64,000 nt of DNA from Branchiostoma belcheri (GCF_001625305.1 NW_017802379.1:8239722-8303721), one strand, 5' to 3'. Positions 22,147 to 33,987 are shown, counted from the stretch's first letter. Program-made: numbers and translations. Notes: generated by a model from the letters alone, not told the origin.

Positions 22147-25100
22147 ATGGCAAACCAAGACACCTTCCTCTTCACTTCTGAATCAGTCGGGGAGGGACAC
22201 CCGGGTGAGCTCTCCAGAATCTTGCTATTTTATTTTTCTTTTTTTCCACACACTTTTATTGATTTACTCTCGATCTGTCCAAACTATACAATCATGTCTT
22301 TCGGAATGTGACTGAATTCTAATTTGGGGTAATATTTTCAGAAATGGTAAGTTGTTGACGTACGGCAAGGCGCTCAGGTGATCTAGGACGTTCTTCTCAC
22401 CTGGCTTGGGTAGACTGTGCGTGCGTAGCGGAAAAAAAACATTTCACCTTGCCAAGTCTAGACTGTAGCTAGAATATCGAGTGCTGCATACAAATGTAAA
22501 TCAGTCAGTCATTGGTTTCAACTAGCCTCCACCAGGCCTTTCTACGGGAATACGGATCGTAGAATTCGGCAAAAAGAGTAAAATTGGCCAGGGGAGTCCG
22601 GCAGTTTCTTTCCCTACGAAAAGCGCGGCCATTCAAACCTACAAGGCGGCCAAACTCCCCTGACATGACAAATTCTCCTATGTATAGCCACCGTAGTTAG
22701 TCTGGTAGAGACTAGGTTTCAACGGACACTAGACATGGTGCAATTGTCATGAGACTGGCCTTACCGAAACTGAGTAGGGATGGCGCAGCAAAAATATGAT
22801 TATACATTGTACATGTAATTCACCACGCCTATGATAATGAACCACTCCATTTTATTTTACGTGATCATACGACTCTACAGTATCTCTCTCTTTTTAATTT
22901 TTGTCCTTAATTTGTGCTTTCTCAGTGCATGCTCGGCTTTTTTTTTTTTTTTTGTGGCGGCACAGTTACGTTTGTCGTACTGTGATTTTGATGCAAAAGC
23001 AAGTGGTGACAGAACAGACCGATGATAAAGATCTCAGACCAAGTTTTTGGTTACAAGACAGCGGAACTTTTGCAGGATGTGTGTGGCCAAGCCCCCCAAA
23101 AAATTCGCATGACGAATTTCGTACAATAGCAAATGATAAATGATGTCCTTATGGTTATATTGCAGACAGGTCGCAGAGAGAGCGCCGTCAAGTGGAATGG
23201 GGGTATAAAGTGCGGTTAGGTCTGACCGGTTTAGGGCGGTTTGTACTGGCTTTTCAACGTGCGGCACAATTTTCTGTGCGTGTTTGGAGAACAAATTTGC
23301 GGTTAAACCCCGCGTTCTGAGACCTAACAAACCCCGTGTAATTTTGTGTGTATTTTAATAGTAATAATCTGTTGAAAAAAATATGAGCCACCGCTTAACC
23401 CCAGTGTACCAGGACCTTTACTTTTGCCAGCGCTCTCGTCTGTTGATTCTATCATCAAGTGTGGCTTGGTGTTGGATCAAAACAAAGCAACATCCGGTAT
23501 TATCATTCACATGTTGTTGGCAGACTTGTCCACCCGATTCCTCACTATAAGCTAGGACATTTTATACAATGTCTTCGCTATAAAGTACGTGAAATTCCAT
23601 TTAAAGATGTCTGTAAAACTAACCTTGATCTTGTAAACCCTTTACGACCCTCCGTTAGAGTTGTTTACACTGCTGTTGTTGATCCAGCACCATGTAACAC
23701 TAATAGGGCACGGTGTAGTGGTCATGTTTAGCAAGCGCCACAAGGGAAACTTTGGATCTTCGTCAACTGAAAAACGGGAAAAATAAGAACTTAACCACAC
23801 CCACTGACAGACCATGTGACAGAATGAACATTTTTACGTACGTGATACATAAATAAGGGAAAATATGTAAGCATATTTTTTATATATTCCAACATGTAAT
23901 CACAAGACGTGGTGACGGCACACTCATTTTTTTTCAACTCATATCAATGCCGTCACACAGGGGACAATACAATACTCATTTTCATCTGAGTGAAGTGACG
24001 AAAGTCGTGTAAAGTGCCTTTCCCAGGGAAATGTCAGGGCTCGAACCCAGGACCTCTTGGTTCCGAGTCGAGCACTCTGCTGCTACGCTACACGACCCCA
24101 CTTCGTAAGCATATTTTAACACCGTGTTCGTATAATAATATCACGGTTTTGTTAAGTAACCTCTGCAGTAATTCAGCGGTTACATAGTAGAAATGTTCAG
24201 GGCATTCGGCCAGTCTCAATGTCCGTGACTTTTCACAGTTCACGATCAAATGTACATACTCGTACGTACGTGTCAGTTGGAATTCTATCCACCATGCCTT
24301 AGCTGACGAAGACACGCTATGACAGGCCAAAAGTGTGCGAAAAAAACCCCACAATGACCTAGGAATAAGAATGAAGGTTTTGGAATCCATTTGTCCTATG
24401 ACCTTCGTATTTTTCATGACTCACGGCTAATTTGGGCCGGGCTCGGAGGTTGTATTTGTTTTGTATTTGTTTGGTAGCCTGCAAGCGTATTTGCTCAGGG
24501 TAGATGTTACTTCCTGGGCTCAGGGGTGCCAGAGTATACAGTGCAATTTTACGGAATACAGTGTAATCGTATTAGTATACAGTGCAATTTTACTAGTAAA
24601 ATTGCACTCACTGTATACTAGTAAACTTGCACTGTGTACTAGTACGATTGCACTGTATTCCGTAAAATTGCACTGTATACTAATACCATTGTACTGTATT
24701 CCGTAAAATTGTACTGTATTCCGTAAATTACACTTTATACCCTGTCCCCCCTGGTATCAGGGTAGATGTTACGTCCTGGGCTGGCATCTATCCAACGACC
24801 GAAACTAACGCCACGTATGCACAATACACCATCGCTACACGGCAGTACACACGTACAATAGATGGAATAAAGGATAGGGTCTACTGAGAAGCCCTACGGA
24901 AGCGCTTTGATCTTGCCGCTTTACTTTCACTTTGCCGTGTTTACGTACACGTACGAACTTCGTTTTAAACTTGCAGTTTACACATTTTTAAACTTGCAGT
25001 GAAGCTTCAATCAGAAAAGACATCGTGGGACAGACAGTTCAATTTAACTTTTTTTTGTTCATTTCTACAATTCTTAATTATAACGACCTGTCTGCAAAAT

Positions 25101-28100
25101 AAAGTTGAAAACTACGTCAAACATTTTACAGTTGTTGACACACGACAAAGAGGAGTTCCCTTGGGAATAATTATTTGAAAATAACAAGGTGTTGTCAGTG
25201 GTGGTGTCAAATGGAATGATATTACATGTTGAGTTGATCGTTGATGTGCATAGCCTCTACAAGGCTTCGGGAGGCGGCTGGAAAGAGTAGAAATTGGCCA
25301 AATAGAGAAACAACATTTGCCGCACAATGTGCCCTCTCTGCCCGGCTAACTCCCCTGGTATACTATTCCCTTTATTTTGCAAATTTCTACTATTTTTCCA
25401 GCGATCTTCGGTGCCTGGTAGAGGCTAGATGTGCAGTCGACAGCGTCGGAATTTATGTCTTTTCTACATTTCAGACAAGCTGTGTGACCAGATCAGCGAT
25501 GCCATTCTGGACGCACACCTGAAAAAGGACCCCAACGCCAAAGTCGCCTGCGGTGCGTATCAATATAATGGCATTGTTGCTGAAAAAGAAGAAAAATCTA
25601 TTTTTTTCTGGGCTTTTGTTTTGTAAACTTCTATCACAATTTGCAGAAACTGAGGCTGACAAGAGTTTATTATCATATATATTCAGTGGTGTTACTACGA
25701 TTCGGTCCATTGGTTAACTATAAATAGACAACAGGCCGAAGATTTGCCAAGTTCATATATTTAGAGCTGCATGTGAATTTCTGGTTTCATTATAATTGTA
25801 AATTTTTCGCTGATTCTATGCATACTGAACTTTCATAACCTCTCATTTTGACCTCTAATTCGACCTCACGTCCTCTCAGCTAGCAGGTTGACGGAGATTA
25901 TGGTCGACCTCCGGACCCAATTCGACCTTCTTGTCATTCTGCGGTTACAAAATACACAAATCCGCCCCCCTCACTTCCTGTGACTCTACAACATTTAAAT
26001 AACTACGGACACACAAGCAAATAAACAGACAAACAAACGAACAAACAAACAAACAATCAGACAAGCACATCAAAAAACAAAACCCCTGTACACGGAACTA
26101 AAACAACATTTTTTTTCATATTCCAGAGGCCTGTACCAAGACAGGGTACATCATGGTGTTTGGTGAAGTGAACACCACAGCTAACATCGACTATCAGACT
26201 GTGGTGCGTGACGTCATCCAGCGTGTCGGCTACGACCACAGCGACAAGGGTGAGTTTTTTTATCTTAACTTCCTGTTTTTTTTGGTGAAAATCTGCATAA
26301 TTGCTTATTTTATGATTTCTAGACTTATTGACCCTAGCCTGTCCCTATTATTAAATGCAGCTCAGTTTTACAATGTTGAAAGAACTGTATTTTTTTAATC
26401 ACATCAGCCGAATTTGAAATCTATGCAAAACATCGATATCATGATCACTACCTACCGAGCCTATTTCTTTCAGGACTGAAATCGGACCCCGCTTTTTTTT
26501 ATTTTTTACTATTCTAGTTGGGTTGTGGGCTGTCGGCGTCTCAGTGGGGGAAGCGAATTTAAAAGCAACCCGCCGACCCACCCTCTTTTTCAACGTCTAT
26601 TTGAGGCTCGCTACACGTCCCTCTGGGCGTTTGCTCCGACTTTTTAAAAAATTCTGCCCATGCCTTTAACCTTTTCCTGGAGATTGCCCAGCCCGAGTTG
26701 GGATAGGGTACTTGGCCAAATGTTGCAGTCACTGAATTCATTCAAACGACTACATGACAATCGTATTTTAAAAACGCAGGGTTTGACTACAAGACCTGCG
26801 CAGTGATCCAGGCCGTGGAACAGCAGTCCCCTGACATCGCGCAGGGCGTGCACGAGAAGCGGCGGCCCGAGGACATCGGAGCCGGGGACCAGGTACAGGA
26901 ACTACAACTGTACACCATTTTATGTGGGACCCTGGGTGCCAAACTCGTTTCGGGCCGCTAGCTGTTCCCTTCGGCAGCCAAGAGCACTTCGCCCGCCTGT
27001 CTAAAATTACCGCTTCGGGGGAGTCTAGCCCGGGGATAGTTTGGCTCGCCCAACAACGAGTCTAGTTCTAGGGCCAGTCAAATTACCCTCGGGCTCAACT
27101 CCCCCGCCGGCGAAGGGCTCTTGGCTGCCGAAGGAAAACGGCTAACGGCCCGATATTAGTTTGGCACCCAGGGTATTTATGTGGTGTTGACATCCGCTGA
27201 ATTCTTTACAGAGTGAAGAAAACAGAATCTAAACGCACACTTAATTTAAAGGTCTGCTTCATGCAGTGGTCATTCTACTGGTCTACTTCAATCTACTGGT
27301 CGATAGAACCTAAAACACTTACCGAGAAGAGAAGGGGTGATCCGTTGTACTTGGCTAAATACGCGAGCCGTTTAGAAGCCACATTGCACTGGTTGCATTA
27401 CAAACTTTTGTGGCCTGGATAATTATATAAAGCCTCGTATTAACGAAAATATTCTATGGCCTGCATCCCTGTTGCTTTCTTCTTGTTTCTGCAACACTGC
27501 GCTTTGTATTTTGACGACTTTTCCCACCTGCAGGGTCTGATGTTCGGCTACGCCACTAACGAGACCGACGAGTGCATGCCTCTCACCTGCAAGCTGGCCC
27601 ACGGACTCAACCGTAAGCTGGCGGAACTACGCCGGGATGGCACCCTCTCCTGGCTGCGTCCGGACACTAAGACACAGGTGAGAGACGTACGGTCTCATCT
27701 GTAGCCTCGCGCTGCAGACTCGTTAGGATGTAAATTATCATATTTAGTCCAGTGGTTGCGATCCTGCCTCTGGACTAAGAGGTTGGGAGTTCGAATCCCG
27801 GCTGATGTCGCTCGCCCGACATGCACGCTACTGTTTAGGGTCGCAGTCCTTCGGATGGGACGTTAACCGTGGTCCACTGTTCATTGTGCTTGTTGAAAAG
27901 AGCTGGGGGAATTTCCGAGGTACAATGGACCAGTAAATACTGTACATAGCGTCTGTTTTCTCTGTCACGACCAGTGGAAGCTCTTCAATTAGCTAAATTG
28001 GTTCGAAATCACTTTCACTTTCATTTGTAAACCGAAAAGTGGTTCTGAGATTTTGTATTCTTGTTATGAATACATCTGAGCTCTAATTCCTTCCAATGCA

Positions 28101-30809
28101 ATTTTCCGACAGGTATATATTAGCATATGTTCAAATATAGATTTCTATTCAAATCCTCTGTTGTAAGATGTGTCTGAAAGTTTCAGAAGTGAAATATTAT
28201 CAAGAAATGAGCTGACATTTTTTGTTACGATTGGACAGGTGACCGTTGAGTACAGAATGAGCGGGGGCGCGTGCGTGCCGATCCGGGTGCACACGGTGGT
28301 CATGTCGGTGCAGACCGATGACGTCGTGACCTTGGATGACCTTCGCCAGCAGCTGAAGGAGAAGGTGGTGAAGGCCGTCATCGACTCGCGCTACCTGGAC
28401 GACAAGACCATCTACCACCTGCAGCCTTCTGGCAAGTTCCAGCGTGGGGGACCACAGGTAAATAACCAACTGAATTACTTTGAAGTTTGGAACGGAAGAA
28501 GAAGAGGAAACTGAGCAAAAACAATATGTTTTTAACATAACAAACGTTTTCTGAACCGTCACGTCCCTTGGAAAGTGTCCACTCAAATCGTTTGCTTCGC
28601 ACTAGTATTAATAAACGAACTAGAAAGGTAACATTTGCAAAGCAAATGCATAATGTTCACCTTCGCATATGGTCTGCTCCGTTAATTCTTACTCAAACAC
28701 ATTCATATATATGGTGACAGAAGTCTAAATCCCTCCTACTATAAAATTGCAACATGATGTAACCTAACACCAGTTACCATTGTGAGAGACAGTCTGCTTG
28801 ACCAGGTCAGAAGTCAGTGTTTGGAACGGAAGAAGAAGAGGAAACTGAGCAAAAACAATATGTTTTAACATAACAAACGTTTTCTGAACCGTCACGTCCC
28901 TTGGAAAGTGTCCATTCTAATCGTTTGCTTCGTACTAGTATTACATCACACCTGTCTTCCTCATGCTTCAAAAGCGCCGCCTAGTTAACTATGATAGTAC
29001 TGCAACCACCTTACACCTATGCTGCAATCATATCAAACTGGCCGCTAGGCGTCTCCCCTGACACGCTATTGCAATCATGTTGAGACAGGTGTAAACGTTG
29101 TAAAATGACACGCTGGGTCCAATGGTAATGCTTCGGATTCTGTGAGACGTTCGACGAGCCAATCAGCAAAAAGAATAGAGGAATGCTGCATGCCTATTGG
29201 TTGCTTGCTCTACATTCTGATGACATTTTATAGTACATTTTCTATAACACAGCCAAAAAGCTCAAATAAAACCACACACAAACGATTCTTATTGTGTTTC
29301 ACACTGTTCATATGACTTTATCCTTAGGCTGACGCTGGTCTGACAGGACGTAAGATCATCGTGGACACCTACGGTGGGTGGGGCGCCCACGGGGGAGGTG
29401 CCTTCTCTGGCAAGGACTTCTCCAAGGTGGACCGTTCTGCCGGGTATGCCGCACGTTGGGTGGCCAAGTCCCTGGTGAAGGCAGGCCTGTGCAAACGTGT
29501 GCTGGTGCAGGTAAGGGTCCAACACTGTCTCCGTAACTTAATTCATGTACAGCATCAGTGTAGTCTTGAAGTTGAACATCAGTGACTGTAACACAGATAG
29601 ATAGACACTTCTTTACAAGTTATTTCCAGACCCTGGTGCATGGCCCTGTATCACAGTGCATGCTATGAGTATGATAGCCTTTGTAGAGTCAAGTCCACTT
29701 CAAAACAGTCATATGAAATATATAAAATAGCACTAGAATGTTACTTCAGTTCACATATCTGAACAGTCCCTTAATCCATGCTTGTTTGTACTGATGACAG
29801 GTGTCTTACGCCATCGGCATCTCCCATCCACTGTCGGTGCACGTCAATTCGTACGGCACCTGTCAGGGCAGCATGACGGACGCACGTCTGCTCAAAATCA
29901 TCAACAAGAACTTTGATCTGCGCCCTGGTGTCATTGTCAGGTGAGGCTGATAATGTTTTAAGACTTTAAACGGGTTTGCAGAAACATCTGTCCACCTTTC
30001 AGGCGAGATATTTCACCTGAAAGGTGGACAGGTTTTTCCGCAAACCCTACTTTAAACATCATCTTAAAAATCTTCAACATGGCTCATTTCTACTACAATT
30101 TGACAACTACATGTACATGTATCATGATATAGATGGCACATAATTATCACATGCTATTTGTTGAGTGCTAAGATTGATCAATGTTTTAACAATTATATTA
30201 CCACTAGGTTTTTTCTTGAAATCACAGTCTGCAAGTATATTTTGCTCACATAGCTAGAACAAAAGCACATCAAACAGTATAGCCTAGCTATTGGTGAGAA
30301 AAATGTTAATATTATTATTAAACCAAGGAGCTTCAAAATACATGTACAGACAACAGACTTCAGTTTGGTTAGATGCAAAGGAGTCCTTCCTATGTTTTTA
30401 CATCTTATTATGTTTACTGAAGGAAAATATATTGTTTTTGCTCAGTTTCTTCCTCTTCTTCTTCCCCAAACAAATACGGTCAATGACCTGAACCAGACGT
30501 CTGTCACCATGGTAACTAGTGATGGGTTACATCATGTTGCAATTTTATAGCAGGAGGGATTTAGACTCCTGTCACATTATAGGAATGAGTTTGAGTAGGA
30601 ATTAACAGAGCAGACCATATGTGAAGGTAAACATTATGCATTTGCTTTGCAAATGTTACCTCTCTAAGTTTATTTTGTATTCCAATAACAGGGAGCTGGG
30701 ACTGCAGCGCCCCATCTATGAGAAAACCGCCTGTTACGGGCACTTCGGCAGGATGGACGACCCCGACTTCACATGGGAGCAGCCCAAGAAGCTGGACCTG
30801 AACGTTTAG
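22147..30809 (+). CDS. mat2a: S-adenosylmethionine synthetase (methionine adenosyltransferase)
   Basis: Makes SAM from methionine and ATP, the methyl donor for most methylation. Exons: 22147-22204, 25475-25552, 26127-26249, 26780-26892, 27534-27677, 28239-28457, 29328-29510, 29801-29940, 30692-30809 (TAG). Phases join to 391 residues; human MAT2A has 395. Visible: [13 protein letters not shown] (9-21) with the substrate-binding His18 and Asp20, [11 protein letters not shown] (101-111), signature GAGDQG (120-125), [13 protein letters not shown] (from about 164), [16 protein letters not shown], signature GGGAFSGKD (267-275), [21 protein letters not shown], and YGHFGR near the end, followed by [14 protein letters not shown]. 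The start ATG opens the ORF in a good context (AAGATGG). In vertebrates MAT1A and MAT2A split later, so orthology is to both. The partner arrangement with mars1 suggests shared control. Confidence 0.96.
22351..22796 (-). pseudogene. Displaced fragment of mars1 exon 3 plus intron
   Basis: 22351-22448 matches 19261-19358 (mars1 exon 3 start and adjacent intron), sharing GTTGTTGACGTACGGCAAGG and GGACGTTCTTCTCACCTGG. 22446-22522 with 22724-22796 then matches 19740-19906. About 390 bases of the source are missing. Small insertions (CA and T) disturb the coding part, so it is not a usable exon. It lies in mat2a intron 1, with the same orientation as its source. Confidence 0.85.
22523..22714. mobile_element. 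hAT-like MITE nested in the mars1 fragment
   Basis: TIRs are TAGCCTCCACCAGGC and the inverted GTCTGGTAGAGACTA. The direct repeat GGTTTCAAC (22514-22522 and 22715-22723) is the target-site duplication; the unoccupied site at 19813 reads GGTTTCAC. A relative is at 25251-25427. Confidence 0.78.
23867..24117 (-). mobile_element. tRNA-derived SINE, reverse orientation, 13-bp TSD
   Basis: The body at 23880-24104 is the reverse complement of the SINE family at 14011: the head reads TGGGGTCGTGTAGCGTAGCA, the B-box GGGTTCGAGCCC, then the CCCTGGGAAAGGCACTTTAC segment. Direct repeats GTAAGCATATTTT at 23867-23879 and 24105-24117 mark the target-site duplication. In mat2a intron 1. Confidence 0.88.
24530..24740. 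repeat. Palindromic tandem repeat (ACAGTGCAATTTTACGGAAT)
   Basis: Units GTATACAGTGCAATTTTAC and ACGGAATACAGTG recur in both orientations around a centre near 24600 (TTTACTAGTAAA), giving a long imperfect hairpin of about 210 bases. It lies in mat2a intron 1. Confidence 0.8.
25251..25427. mobile_element. hAT-like MITE with 8-bp TSD
   Basis: Ends are TAGCCTCTACAAGGC and, inverted, GCCTGGTAGAGGCTA; GATGTGCA is duplicated at 25243-25250 and 25428-25435. The 8-base duplication supports a hAT relationship for this family. It sits 48 bases before mat2a exon 2. Confidence 0.8.
26938..27175. mobile_element. Fold-back MITE with 9-bp TSD
   Basis: TIR ACCCTGGGTGCCAAACT is inverted at the right end, and inner arms (TTCGGCAGCCAAGAGC against GCTCTTGGCTGCCGAA) also pair. 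TTTATGTGG is duplicated at 26929-26937 and 27176-27184. In mat2a intron 4. Confidence 0.8.
27736..28030 (+). mobile_element. tRNA-derived SINE, second family
   Basis: The tRNA-like head TTAGTCCAGTGGTTGCGATC has a B-box GAGTTCGAATCCC, and the body carries GGATGGGACGTTAACCGTGG, GAAAAGAGCTGGGGGAATTT and TTTTCTCTGTC. A tail-only relic lies at about 60335-60455. Boundaries are approximate, in mat2a intron 5. Confidence 0.72.
28486..28943 (+). repeat. Family A copy between two copies of a 125-bp block
   Basis: Blocks at about 28486-28610 and 28819-28943 share GAACGGAAGAAGAAGAGGAA, ACGTTTTCTGAACCGTCACG and CCCTTGGAAAGTGTCCA nearly base for base. Between them is a family A copy (28627-28880) with the ATTTGCAAAGCAAATGCATA hallmark. 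The first block starts 28 bases past mat2a exon 6. Confidence 0.8.
29962..30054. repeat. Hairpin-forming inverted repeat
   Basis: CTGTCCACCTTTCAGG is followed by the inverted CCTGAAAGGTGGACAG, and outer arms (GGGTTTGC and GCAAACCC) extend the pairing. It lies 22 bases past mat2a exon 8. Confidence 0.75.
30437..30655 (-). repeat. Interspersed repeat family A, reverse copy
   Basis: The reverse-complement hallmark TATGCATTTGCTTTGCAAAT lies near 30636-30652, after GGTAACTAGTGATGGGTTAC and TTGCAATTTTATAGCAGGAG. It ends about 36 bases before mat2a exon 9. Confidence 0.78.
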
Positions 30810-31437
30810 ACAAGGATCTGGAAAGCTTCACAACGTTAACATAGCACGCGCAGCCTTGCAACTGGGTCAATGCATGCAAATGGACATCACGGATGTATTG
30901 TGATTGTCCTTTTGATGAGATGTTATATATTCTGTTTAGTTGTTCTGTTGTAAAACTGCACTTAATGTGATTTGTCAGAACATAGGGTGTCAGAACACAG
31001 GGGAGTAATAGCATAGGGCTGTAACAGTAATCTGTGTTCTTGGCTAAATATGTGAGCCATAGCGAAGCCACATTGCACTAGTAGGTACATATGTGTACTT
31101 GAAAAAATCATGCTTCACTTCAGTTGAGGATGACAGAAGAAGATGGCTTTATATAGGATGGGTGGGCAGCTATTGTTGGGTATTATTGCAGAATTGCTTT
31201 GTAATAGTTTGAAGTTATAGCTCTTGTTTTGCATTTGTTTTTACACTACCAGATGGTATATCACAATTAAGCAATTCACATGCATCTTGCCAGATACCAA
31301 TGATGATGTTTGTAGAATTCACTGCAGGGTGATAATTAATGGTTTATTTGTCACATATTCATTTGTACAGAATGGCAGGTCCCGTGTAATTGGGACCTGA
31401 ATTGCTCTGACAATTACATATTTATCATTGGTTGATT

Positions 31438-31443
31438 AATAAA
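31438..31443 (+). terminator. Candidate poly(A) signal for mat2a
   Basis: AATAAA lies 629 bases past the mat2a stop, in an AT-rich context and before the retroelement. It gives a plausible 3-prime untranslated length. Confidence 0.45.
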
Positions 31444-31579
31444 AAGTTATCACACATTAAAATCATTATCCGTCATTATTATTAATATAAAATACGTTAA
31501 AAGCTAATTCGTTTAAAATATCAGATTTGCACACATGTACAGGTTGCATTAAAAGTCTTTGGACAATAAAATGGCAATC

Positions 31580-32490
31580 TCAGTCCCCATTCAGTAGTCG
31601 CACGATATGCGGTATTGCACTGTTTTTAAATCTCTCAGTTCTGGCAGTGACAGTGTTCAGTTTGTAGCTAGATCTAGTGTCTCTACCGCTGGTCTCTCCT
31701 CGAGTAGGAGGCAGCCACTGTCTGAATGTCGGGGACTCCATCAGACCGCGTCCGAACTTCAGGATCAGGTGTTGACGTCTTTGCTGGAGTGAAGGTAGAC
31801 CTAGGAGACTGCATGCATCCGAGTACCGGGAGTAGTCTTTGCCAAGTATGATACGACATGCCCGGCGCTGGATGTTCTCTATCTGGGCTATCTGGGTGGA
31901 AGTCAGTCCGGGGCCCCAGACAGGGCAGGCGTATTCACACAGGGGACGTACGTAGCTGACGTACACAGTCACCAGGTCAGACACTGGTAGTCTGAACCTT
32001 TTCAGGTGTCGTAGGAGGAAGAGACGTCTGCTGCTTTGACTGGTGATGTGGTTGACGTGCGTGTTCCATTTGAGGTCAGATTGCACCATGACCCCTAACA
32101 GCTTGGCTACAGAGACTTCTTGAAGTGCATGGCCGTCAATGTATAAGGCTGGGAGAGGAGGGGGGGTTTTTGTAAAGTACACATGCATGGCCTTGCATTT
32201 CTTTGGATGTAACTTCATGTAACTGTTCGCAGTCCACTGTTCCAGGTCGTTGAGATCATGTTGTAGGAGTGAGGGTTCGCGTGTTAGTCGGCTCTCAATC
32301 ATTGAGAGATCGTCAACAAATTTCCAATTGGTGGATCGGGTCTTTACAGCGGCGCTGTTGATCATCGCTAAGAAGATGATGGGAGCCAAAACAGTGCCTT
32401 GTGGGAGGCCGCAGGTAAGTATCTCCCACTCGGAAAGTGAACCCTGGTTATAGGACCCGTTGTCTCCTCTCAGAAAGAAAGTCGCAGATC
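31580..32490 (-). mobile_element. Non-LTR retrotransposon reverse transcriptase, 5-prime truncated
   Basis: The minus-strand frame, stop at 31580, reads the RT motif GLPQGTVLAPIIF, then FVDDLSM with the catalytic DD pair, then KCKAMHVYF, KLLGVMVQSDLKWNTHV, YVRPLCEYACPVWGP and IENIQRRACRIILG, the usual order for the RT palm, thumb and C-terminal region of CR1/Jockey-type elements. The frame is open for about 300 residues until the N run at 32491. No endonuclease or ORF1 is present. It is outside any gene, downstream of mat2a. Confidence 0.9.
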
Positions 32491-32510
32491 NNNNNNNNNN
32501 NNNNNNNNNN
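32491..32510. other. Assembly gap (20 N)
   Basis: Twenty undetermined bases inside the reverse transcriptase region. The sequence right of the gap repeats that left of it, so the join is doubtful. Confidence 0.99.
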
Positions 32511-32996
32511 TGCCAAGTATGATACGACATGCCCGGCGCTGGATGTTCTCTATCTGGGCTATCTGGGTGGAAGTCAGTCCGGGGCCCCAGACAGGGCAGG
32601 CGTATTCACACAGGGGACGTACGTAGCTGACGTACACAGTCACCAGGTCAGACACTGGTAGTCTGAACCTTTTCAGGTGTCGTAGGAGGAAGAGACGTCT
32701 GCTGCTTTGACTGGTGATGTGGTTGACGTGCGTGTTCCATTTGAGGTCAGATTGCACCATGACCCCTAACAGCTTGGCTACAGAGACTTCTTGAAGTGCA
32801 TGGCCGTCAATGTATAAGACTGGGAGAGGAGGGGGGTTTTTGTAAAGTACACATGCATGGCCTTGCATTTCTTTGGATGTAACTTCATGTAACTGTTCGC
32901 AGTCCACTGTTCCAGGTCGTTGAGATCATGTTGTAGGAGTGAGGGTTCGCGTGTTAGTCGGCTCTCAATCATTGAGAGGTCGTCAACAAATTTCCA
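32511..32996 (-). pseudogene. Second, near-identical reverse transcriptase fragment
   Basis: This matches 31840-32326 almost exactly. It differs by two substitutions noticed (AAGACTG for AAGGCTG, GAGGTCG for GAGATCG) and by six instead of seven G in the run near 32830, which shifts the frame. It ends abruptly after AATTTCCA at 32996. It is either a second genomic copy or an allelic or assembly duplicate. Confidence 0.88.
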
Positions 32997-33194
32997 TCCT
33001 GACTTTAGATCCTATTCAGAGATTGGAATCAGAGGCTGTTTTCTTTCACAAGTTCATTGTATTAAAAAGTAGAAGATAGTTGGAAATCATGGTTGTTGTT
33101 TCTTCATATTCTTTATTCTTTGAAGTGCTTTAACTGTTGGAAAAGCAAAAGAAGTGAATACTTACATGCGAGTTGAATTCAAACAAATATCTTA

Positions 33195-33195
33195 G

Positions 33196-33226
<31 letters not shown>

Positions 33227-33420
33227 CACACAAACACGCAGACACACACACACACACAAACACGCAGACCTGTCCTTGGTGCTGAACTCACACACACACA
33301 ACAAGGTGAGCAGTAAAGGATAAGCTGCTCCTTGAATTACAAATATGTAGTCTTCTGAATGACTGCATGAATGAAAAGTTGTAACAGGCAAAAGAGGTGG
33401 GTGTGCATGTGTGTGCATGC

Positions 33421-33450
<30 letters not shown>
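33195..33450. repeat. (CA)n and (TG)n microsatellites
   Basis: CA tracts occupy about 33195-33260, with CACACACACA again at 33290-33299, and a TG tract is at 33421-33449. Being complementary, they could pair as a hairpin. Confidence 0.93.
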
Positions 33451-33451
<1 letters not shown>

Positions 33452-33486
33452 CGCGTCTTAAATAAAAGCAAAAGAAAACTAGAAAC

Positions 33487-33650
33487 GTAACATTTGCAAA
33501 GCAAATGCATAATATTTTTATAAGTTAAATTCTTGCTCAAACACATTCATCTGTATAGTGACAGCAGTCTAAATCCCTCCTGCTATAAAATTGCAACATG
33601 ATGTAACGTGTTAACCCTACACTAGTTACCATGGTTACCATGGCCCCAAC
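33487..33650 (+). repeat. Interspersed repeat family A, partial copy
   Basis: It has GTAACATTTGCAAAGCAAAT, then TCTAAATCCCTCCTGCTATA and AACATGATGTAACG, and ends near CTAGTTACCATGGTTACC. Confidence 0.75.
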
Positions 33651-33904
33651 AGTTGAAGGAAGTCCTCTGAGTTGTCATACTAACTTACAGTATTTCCATC
33701 TATCAATGCAGTGGTTTGATTAAAAGTTTGAAATTCATTGCTTGAATTACAAACCAGCCTGTTATGTTGACCTCATGGCTCCTATCATAGCATTTTGGGC
33801 TATCACAGGATGCCTAACATCGATGTTATGCCTATTTTTTTCGCCCTGTCGCTTCATTTCTTTCTGAAAGAATCCGAGAACCAACAAATGAAATTGGTGT
33901 GGCC
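33640..33904. mobile_element. PIF/Harbinger-like MITE, left end missing
   Basis: It has the interior of the 9584-9948 family (CAGCCTGTTATGTTGACCTC, ATGGCTCCTATCATAGCATT) and its right TIR ending AATTGGTGTGGCC, but no left TIR. It abuts a family A copy. Confidence 0.7.
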
Positions 33905-33987
33905 TTAGATACGGAAAGTGCAGTCTTGCTGATGTAGGGAAATCAGCCATGTTGCATGTTCACGGATATCTTATCAGATGACCCTAA

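Noticed and set aside
23459..23731. 90-codon plus-strand frame in mat2a intron 1
   Set aside because: Lies inside an intron of a well-supported gene and resembles no family I recognise.
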